Shown in pieces: positions 59,485 through 64,000 of a stretch of 64,000 bases of DNA. A program made the translations under genes and the position numbers. The notes under the pieces were generated by a model. That model was given only the letters and a program-made list of their open reading frames with translations. It was not told the DNA's origin and ran no database searches. Source of the DNA: Fischerella muscicola PCC 7414 (GTDB lineage Bacteria; Cyanobacteriota; Cyanobacteriia; Cyanobacteriales; Nostocaceae); the NCBI RefSeq assembly GCF_000317205.1, contig NZ_AJLK01000117.1, positions 1 through 64,000 of the forward strand, given 5' to 3'. Position 1 is the stretch's first letter. Each line of letters starts with the position of its first letter.

Positions 59485-60255
59485 TTGCACCTTGTTATGA
59501 CGTCTTTGTCTTCAGCCGAACGCTCTTTGTTACCTATGCAATCTCCATCCTCCTTTTCTGAGGCATCACGGCCTTTCTTAACTTGGCAACGAATTCTTGA
59601 TTGGGCTCAAGAACACTACCGCTGCCGCACCTTTAGCAAAGATGAGCGCATTCCAGCCCGTCCTGGATTGCTGTATTTGGTGCAAAGGGGTGCTATCCGC
59701 ATGGTAGGAACCGCCCAAGTGAGTGCAACAGCAAACCAGTTAACATCTCGACGCATTAACAGAACCCCAGAAGAAGCCTTCTTAGGATTTGTTGGTGCGG
59801 GAAACCCGTTTGAAATTGTTGCCCAGTCACCATTCACACTCCAGGCTTATGCCCACGTTGACCAAACAGCAGTGTTGTGGATGTATTGGCACGATTTAGA
59901 TAACTGGCCTCACTTCCGCCGCGAAATCATGGATCTTTTTAGATATCAGCACCAGCGCAAACTGCTGTGGCTGAGTGCCTTAGGACAACGCCGCACCATT
60001 GACCGACTCTTAGGATTTCTCACATTGTTGATTGAGGAATATGGAGAGCCGGCAACGAGCGAAACAGATCCTGAGGTGATTCGTGGCTATTGCCTACCTT
60101 TCCCTCTCACTCATGCCCAAATTGGCAGTGCAATTGGTTCGACTCGTGTTACCGTCACCCGTTTGATGGGTAAGTTGCGTCAGCGTGGCTTAATCCTCAC
60201 GCAGGGAGATAATTTGATTTGCTTGCCAGCAGAGTCGATTAACAGAGCCGGCTAA
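59485..60255 (+). CDS. Crp/Fnr family transcriptional regulator
   Basis: 256 residues. A cyclic-nucleotide-binding-like N-terminal domain (about 35-160; RPGLLYLVQRGAIRMVG), a dimerisation helix (about 150-175), and a winged-helix domain whose recognition helix reads GSAIGSTRVTVTRLMGKLR, very close to that of NtcA. The effector pocket is not the cAMP type, so the ligand is unknown. It is not NtcA itself, whose N-terminus differs. It may correspond to DevH of Anabaena, but I cannot confirm this. It converges with the PstS-like genes. Confidence 0.85.
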   Translation: MHLVMTSLSSAERSLLPMQSPSSFSEASRPFLTWQRILDWAQEHYRCRTFSKDERIPARPGLLYLVQRGAIRMVGTAQVSATANQLTSRRINRTPEEAFLGFVGAGNPFEIVAQSPFTLQAYAHVDQTAVLWMYWHDLDNWPHFRREIMDLFRYQHQRKLLWLSALGQRRTIDRLLGFLTLLIEEYGEPATSETDPEVIRGYCLPFPLTHAQIGSAIGSTRVTVTRLMGKLRQRGLILTQGDNLICLPAESINRAG

Positions 60256-60442
60256 AGCATATGTGCCAAATTCTTTGACGAGAAGTCGCCTACCATCAGG
60301 AATAGCGCCCACCACCGCTATCCTTACGGGAAGGCGTAAATCTCCCAAGAATCATCCTTCAATCATTTCTTGCACGTTTATAGAGGGTTCTAGGGGTGTC
60401 TATTGGCAATATCGCCACTTTGTAGCCTGCTTATGACCAGTG

Positions 60443-61498
60443 TCAGCGAATTTTGACAAACCCAGCTTGGAAAATCAATTCCTGTCCCTGTTCAGTCAGC
60501 AGCAAGTTGGCATAAGCGACACCCGCTTGCTGCTCAATTTGGTTATTCTGTTTGACCACCACAAACAGATTTCGGGTAATTGGGTACTTTCCAGATTGGA
60601 AAGCCTCAATGTTCAATTTATTTCGTTTACCAGGACACTCAGAAGGGAGGACAAGTGGTTCTTGGTAAGGAGCAATATACTGCCCTTGCGTTCGCCCCAA
60701 AGGCAAGGGTTTAATTGAACATTGGGGAACAACTTCTGGGGCAGAAGCGTAGTATATGCCACCAATACTACCAGCCACTTTTTGCAAGGCTTGGGTGGTT
60801 GTGAAAACAAACTCCACATTGGAGCTAAAGGCTTGACCACTCAAGATGTCTTGGACAAATAGTTCTACAGTCCCACCATCACTGATGCGACGCGAGTATG
60901 GCTTTATAGGGATATTAGGGCCACCCACTTGATTCCAATTCGTGATTTTGCCTGTGTAAATAGACCGTAATTGGTCTACTGTTAGTCCTGGAATATTAAT
61001 ATTAGGATTTACTGCTACTGCTAAGCCATCAATTGCTACAGCAATTTGTTGCAGAGTAAACCCGCGCTCTTTAGCACGCTTTAGTTCTTCGTCCAGAATT
61101 GGTCGAGATGACTGAGCAAACGCTAATCGACCATCAATTAATGCTTGAATACCTGTACTGGAACCAGGAGTAGCACTGATTGGTTCTACATAACGCAGAC
61201 GAAACTCTGGTCGTGCTGCTTGAATTGCTGGATCAACAGCGAGTCGAATCGGTGCCCAAGAAGTACTGCCTCCATAGTTGAATAATCCTGTGGGGACACT
61301 TTGAATAGAGGCAAAATTGTTACCACTTGATTCTGGCTTAGTAATATTAGGACTAGTGGAATTAATCGGTTGAGGTTTGGTAACTTGATTAAAGTTAAAA
61401 CTAGTTTTTCTGGTAAACCACCAAAAGCCTCCACCAATCAACCCAATAGTTATTAATAAAGATAATATTAAAATTGGCGTTTCATTTTTTTGTGACAT
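60443..61498 (-). CDS. Membrane-anchored PstS-like phosphate-binding protein 1
   Basis: 351 residues. An N-terminal membrane anchor (ETPILILSLLITIGLIGGGFWWF, about 6-28) with no lipobox is followed by a PBP-like domain: VPTGLFNYGGSTSWAPIR (about 70), GSSTGIQALIDGRLAFAQSSRP, and AVNPNINIPGLTVDQLRSIYTGKITNW. It is a paralogue of the next protein and no pstCAB genes are nearby, so it may be a receptor rather than a transporter subunit. Confidence 0.88.
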   Translation of the reverse strand: MSQKNETPILILSLLITIGLIGGGFWWFTRKTSFNFNQVTKPQPINSTSPNITKPESSGNNFASIQSVPTGLFNYGGSTSWAPIRLAVDPAIQAARPEFRLRYVEPISATPGSSTGIQALIDGRLAFAQSSRPILDEELKRAKERGFTLQQIAVAIDGLAVAVNPNINIPGLTVDQLRSIYTGKITNWNQVGGPNIPIKPYSRRISDGGTVELFVQDILSGQAFSSNVEFVFTTTQALQKVAGSIGGIYYASAPEVVPQCSIKPLPLGRTQGQYIAPYQEPLVLPSECPGKRNKLNIEAFQSGKYPITRNLFVVVKQNNQIEQQAGVAYANLLLTEQGQELIFQAGFVKIR

Positions 61499-61504
61499 AG
61501 TAAT

Positions 61505-61668
61505 TTACCTATTGTTAGTAGTTAGTTATTGGTTCTTTCCAACAACAAACAACAACCAACAACCAACAAATTAAAAGTTTAGCTGTTGATAGTTACGTAG
61601 TTGTTTATTAGTAGAAGAGTGAATTTAGCCCAACACCAACCAACAATCAACAATCAACAAATAATAAA
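61505..61668. repeat. Tandem repeat tract between the two PstS-like genes
   Basis: ttgttagtagttagtta and then aacaacaaacaacaaccaac units at both ends, complementary in part. Same STRR type as in the ribosomal operon. No promoter stands out. Confidence 0.65.
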
Positions 61669-62703
61669 TTATCTAATCCTGACAAATCCAGCTTTAGAAA
61701 TTAATTCTTGACCTTGGTTTGTCAGCAGTAGATTGGCATAGGTTTCTCCCGCTTGCTGATCGCTTTGATTATTTTGTTTCACAATCACAAACAACCGTCT
61801 GGTAATTGGATATTCACCACTCAAAAAAGTAGATGCATTGAGTTGGTTACGCTGTTGTGGACACTGTTGCAGAGGAATAAATGGTTCTTTGTAAGATGGA
61901 ATAAATTTATCTGCTGTTTTTCCTAGTGGTAAGGGTTTAACAGTACATTGTCCGACTACTTCTGGTGCAGAAGCGTAATACATACCTCCTGGATTTTTTG
62001 CGACTTCTTTTAAAGCTTCTGTGGTAGTGGGAATGAATTGAACATTCGCACCAAATTTTTCTCCTTCTAAAACGTTTTCATCAAAAAATTCGACCGTACC
62101 TCCTTCTTCCAAACGGCGAGAGTAAGGTGTAATCGCTAAATTTGGCCCTCCTACTTGTTGCCAGTTGGTGATCTTGCCAGTGTATATATCTTTAAGTTGG
62201 GCAACAGTTAAACCAGGTACTTTGAGATTGGGATTTACTGCAACTGCAATGCCATCAATCGCCACTGGAATTTCTTTTAAAGTAAAGCCGCGCTGCTGTG
62301 CTTTTTGGTATTCTTCGTCTTTAATTGGACGTGAGGACTGGGAAAAAGCTAGCTGATTGTCTAAAAGCATCTTAATCCCACTTCCAGAACCTGGGGCCCC
62401 TATCGTTGGATCTGTGTAGCGTAGTTGAAATTGCGGAAATACAGTTTGAATCGCTGTATCAACATTTTTACGAATTGGCGCCCAAGTAGTGCTACCACCA
62501 TAGTTAAATAAGCCAGAAGGAACATTTGGTAACTGTGCAAAAGTCTCAGCAGTAGGTGGTTGAATCGGTTCAGATAAATTATTTTTTGCCTTGAAGAATC
62601 TAATTCCAGAACTATTACCTAACCATAAAAAGACACTACCCACAAGCCCTAATGTAATGACTAGAGTTAAAAGCAAAACTGTGGTTTCATTTTTTTGAGA
62701 CAT
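61669..62703 (-). CDS. Membrane-anchored PstS-like phosphate-binding protein 2
   Basis: 344 residues with the same architecture as the neighbour: anchor MSQKNETTVLLLTLVITLGLVGSVFLWL, then VPSGLFNYGGSTTWAPIRK, GSGSGIKMLLDNQLAFSQSSRP and AVNPNLKVPGLTVAQLKDIYTGKITNW. The two are clear tandem duplicates that have diverged. The same MSQKNET opening suggests they share sorting or partners. Confidence 0.88.
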   Translation of the reverse strand: MSQKNETTVLLLTLVITLGLVGSVFLWLGNSSGIRFFKAKNNLSEPIQPPTAETFAQLPNVPSGLFNYGGSTTWAPIRKNVDTAIQTVFPQFQLRYTDPTIGAPGSGSGIKMLLDNQLAFSQSSRPIKDEEYQKAQQRGFTLKEIPVAIDGIAVAVNPNLKVPGLTVAQLKDIYTGKITNWQQVGGPNLAITPYSRRLEEGGTVEFFDENVLEGEKFGANVQFIPTTTEALKEVAKNPGGMYYASAPEVVGQCTVKPLPLGKTADKFIPSYKEPFIPLQQCPQQRNQLNASTFLSGEYPITRRLFVIVKQNNQSDQQAGETYANLLLTNQGQELISKAGFVRIR

Positions 62704-62878
62704 AATAAATTTATAAATTTTTAGTTATTGCTCTTAAAGCAATTTTTCACTTTTATGAATCGCTGTGGGTTAAGAAGTGGTTAATTGTTTGATTTTTTCA
62801 GTAGATGGTATAAATAAAGCTAACTAGTTAGGCTCGTCGTTTATCTGTTGTCACTTGTAACAATTAGTGACTATTACC

Positions 62879-63837
62879 TTAATTACGTGATGTAGAAACT
62901 GGTACAAAATCAAACCCAGTACCAGAACGAGAAGGATTTTTGCTGACGATTTGCACCAACTGTACAGGGGCGTTGCGATCGCCTGATGGTAAAAACCGAA
63001 TTGTACCAGAAGCGCCTCTAGTAGAAAATTCCGGTGATGAAAGAGTTTGTTGGATACCTATACGGGTAGGATTACGTTCTAATGCTGCAATGAAAGCACG
63101 GGTAGCATCGTATGCTAAAGCAGTACGCCAGTTCACATCACCTCCCCACAATTGTCTTGACTTTTGTGGAAAATCGGCATTGAGATTGCTATCAATATGC
63201 CAAGGAACAGCCAACACCATTCCCACTGTTTGTTGCTGTCCAATTTCTAAAGTTTTGGGCGTGTAGATATCATCTCCGCCCAGCAAACTTAACCGTTTTT
63301 GATTCACTTGCACTACTTGCAGTGCTTTATCTAAAGTATCTGTACTAGCCGCTAACATCAAAACCTCTGCACCTTGTTTAACTGCTTGTTCTACACTTTT
63401 AGCAGCACTAAAATCGGCTTTAGATAAGTCAAATTCACTTGACACCTGTCCACCTTCTAGGGAAACAGACGAGACAAATTCAGACTTTAAAGACTGACTA
63501 TAGTTACTTTGGGAATTGAAGAAAACAGCCGCATTTTTTTCTGTAAGTTTTCTACCATATACTTAGCTAAGGCCCTGGCTGCCATAAAATCGCTAGGAAC
63601 CGTGCGAAAAATATAGCGGCTAAAGTTGGATATTTTCACAGAAGTGCTAATTGGGGAAATAGCCACAAGTTGTCCGGGGGTATAAACAGTGCCTGCGGCT
63701 AAAGTGACGTCACTAGCATAAGGCCCAACTACACCCAGTACTTCCTGATTTATCACCAATGCATTGGCAATTTGTTGAGCAACTTCTTGATTATTATCGT
63801 CGTTTGCTATCCCTACTTTCAGTGGTACTCCCTTATG
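62879..63837 (-). pseudogene. Decayed ABC amino-acid-type solute-binding protein gene
   Basis: The C-terminal two thirds of a Leu/Ile/Val-binding-type protein: VPLKVGIANDDNNQEVAQQI, LGVVGPYASDVTLAAGTVYT, VAISPISTSVKISNFSRYIF, then in another frame NAAVFFNSQSNYSQSLKSEF and on to FDFVPVSTSRN. The frames break at a run of seven A (63534-63540); one more A would restore KKN. The N-terminus (signal and the first part of lobe 1) is missing: an in-frame stop lies at 63838-63840, in the end of another gene. A sequencing slip could explain the frameshift, but not the lost N-terminus. Confidence 0.8.
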
Positions 63838-64000
63838 TTAATTGGAAAAAAATAGAGTTAATAATTTATAAATCAGACGGAATAAAGCTGTAACAGCGAT
63901 CGCGACTAAACCCGCAGCCACAGATAAAATAATTACTTGCTTAATACTTAAACCAGCCCGCAACACAGGGAAAAAAAATATCACTCCCCATGTAGCTGCT
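63838..64000 (-). CDS. 3' end of a membrane protein gene (cut by the window edge)
   Basis: 53 codons up to a TAA, open to the window end: WGVIFFFPVLRAGLSIKQVI, then ILSVAAGLVAIAVTALFRLI, YKLLTLFFSN. It shows two hydrophobic segments with a short polar turn. No family is recognised. Its stop overlaps the truncated 5' edge of the solute-binding pseudogene, so the two were probably joined by a deletion. Confidence 0.5.
   Translation of the reverse strand, partial: AATWGVIFFFPVLRAGLSIKQVIILSVAAGLVAIAVTALFRLIYKLLTLFFSN

Noticed and set aside
59485-60255. Assignment of the Crp/Fnr regulator as NtcA
   Set aside because: The recognition helix is NtcA-like, but the N-terminal domain and length differ from NtcA; it is a different paralogue.

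Overview
The window is chromosomal DNA of a filamentous, probably heterocyst-forming cyanobacterium (Nostocales type). The reasons are a full-length hetR, ndhN, a tocopherol cyclase, the cyanobacterial ribosomal gene order (no L30 or S14 gene in the S10-spc cluster), many GCGATCGC (HIP1) octamers, and spacers filled with the short tandem repeats typical of heterocystous genera. The species cannot be told from the sequence alone.

Region 1 (1-18900, all on the minus strand) is the ribosomal superoperon. In transcription order it reads rplC, rplD, rplW, rplB, rpsS, rplV, rpsC, rplP, rpmC, rpsQ, rplN, rplX, rplE, rpsH, rplF, rplR, rpsE, rplO, secY, adk, infA, rpmJ, rpsM, rpsK, rpoA, rplQ, truA, rplM, rpsI, rpmE, prfA. 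Some pairs overlap or are tightly packed, but many gaps are swollen by heptamer-like tandem repeats and by a GC-rich 110-bp element (three copies, two of them in exact tandem). A long gene-free leader (18901-20062) precedes rplC.

Region 2 (20063-29908) is mixed metabolism and transport: ndhN, a SulP anion transporter, a FecCD/FecE/FecB-type metal-chelate or B12 ABC transporter, an orphan MalG-type sugar permease followed by an IS110 transposase remnant, moaA, rpsD, and a secreted Cys-rich protein.

Region 3 (30142-37814) is the most unusual part. A three-gene minus-strand operon encodes a 37-residue-repeat/DUF1822-like protein, a CHAT (caspase-like) protease with TPR repeats, and a membrane-tethered PIN nuclease. 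It lies beside hetR. Between them sit a palindromic element and what looks like the 3' stub of a PP2C phosphatase gene. The protease plus nuclease pairing makes this the best candidate for an undescribed signalling, defence or cell-death system.

Region 4 (37815-53595) holds a DMT transporter fused to a coiled coil with three tandem 19-residue repeats, a PiT phosphate transporter and a zinc alcohol dehydrogenase, a Gly-rich membrane protein, a transketolase-like enzyme, a YdcF protein, a tRNA-Arg(CCU) gene split by a group I intron, tocopherol cyclase, a coiled-coil WD40 protein, a DUF2288 protein and an AI-2E family membrane protein.

Region 5 (54152-64000) holds polA (with an altered ExoIII motif), a HAD phosphatase, a stand-alone DALR protein, a Crp/Fnr regulator, two membrane-anchored PstS-like paralogues, a decayed amino-acid-type solute-binding gene, and the 3' end of a membrane protein gene cut by the window edge. 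Spacer repeats have also entered coding sequence, keeping the frame, in the PiT and DALR genes.
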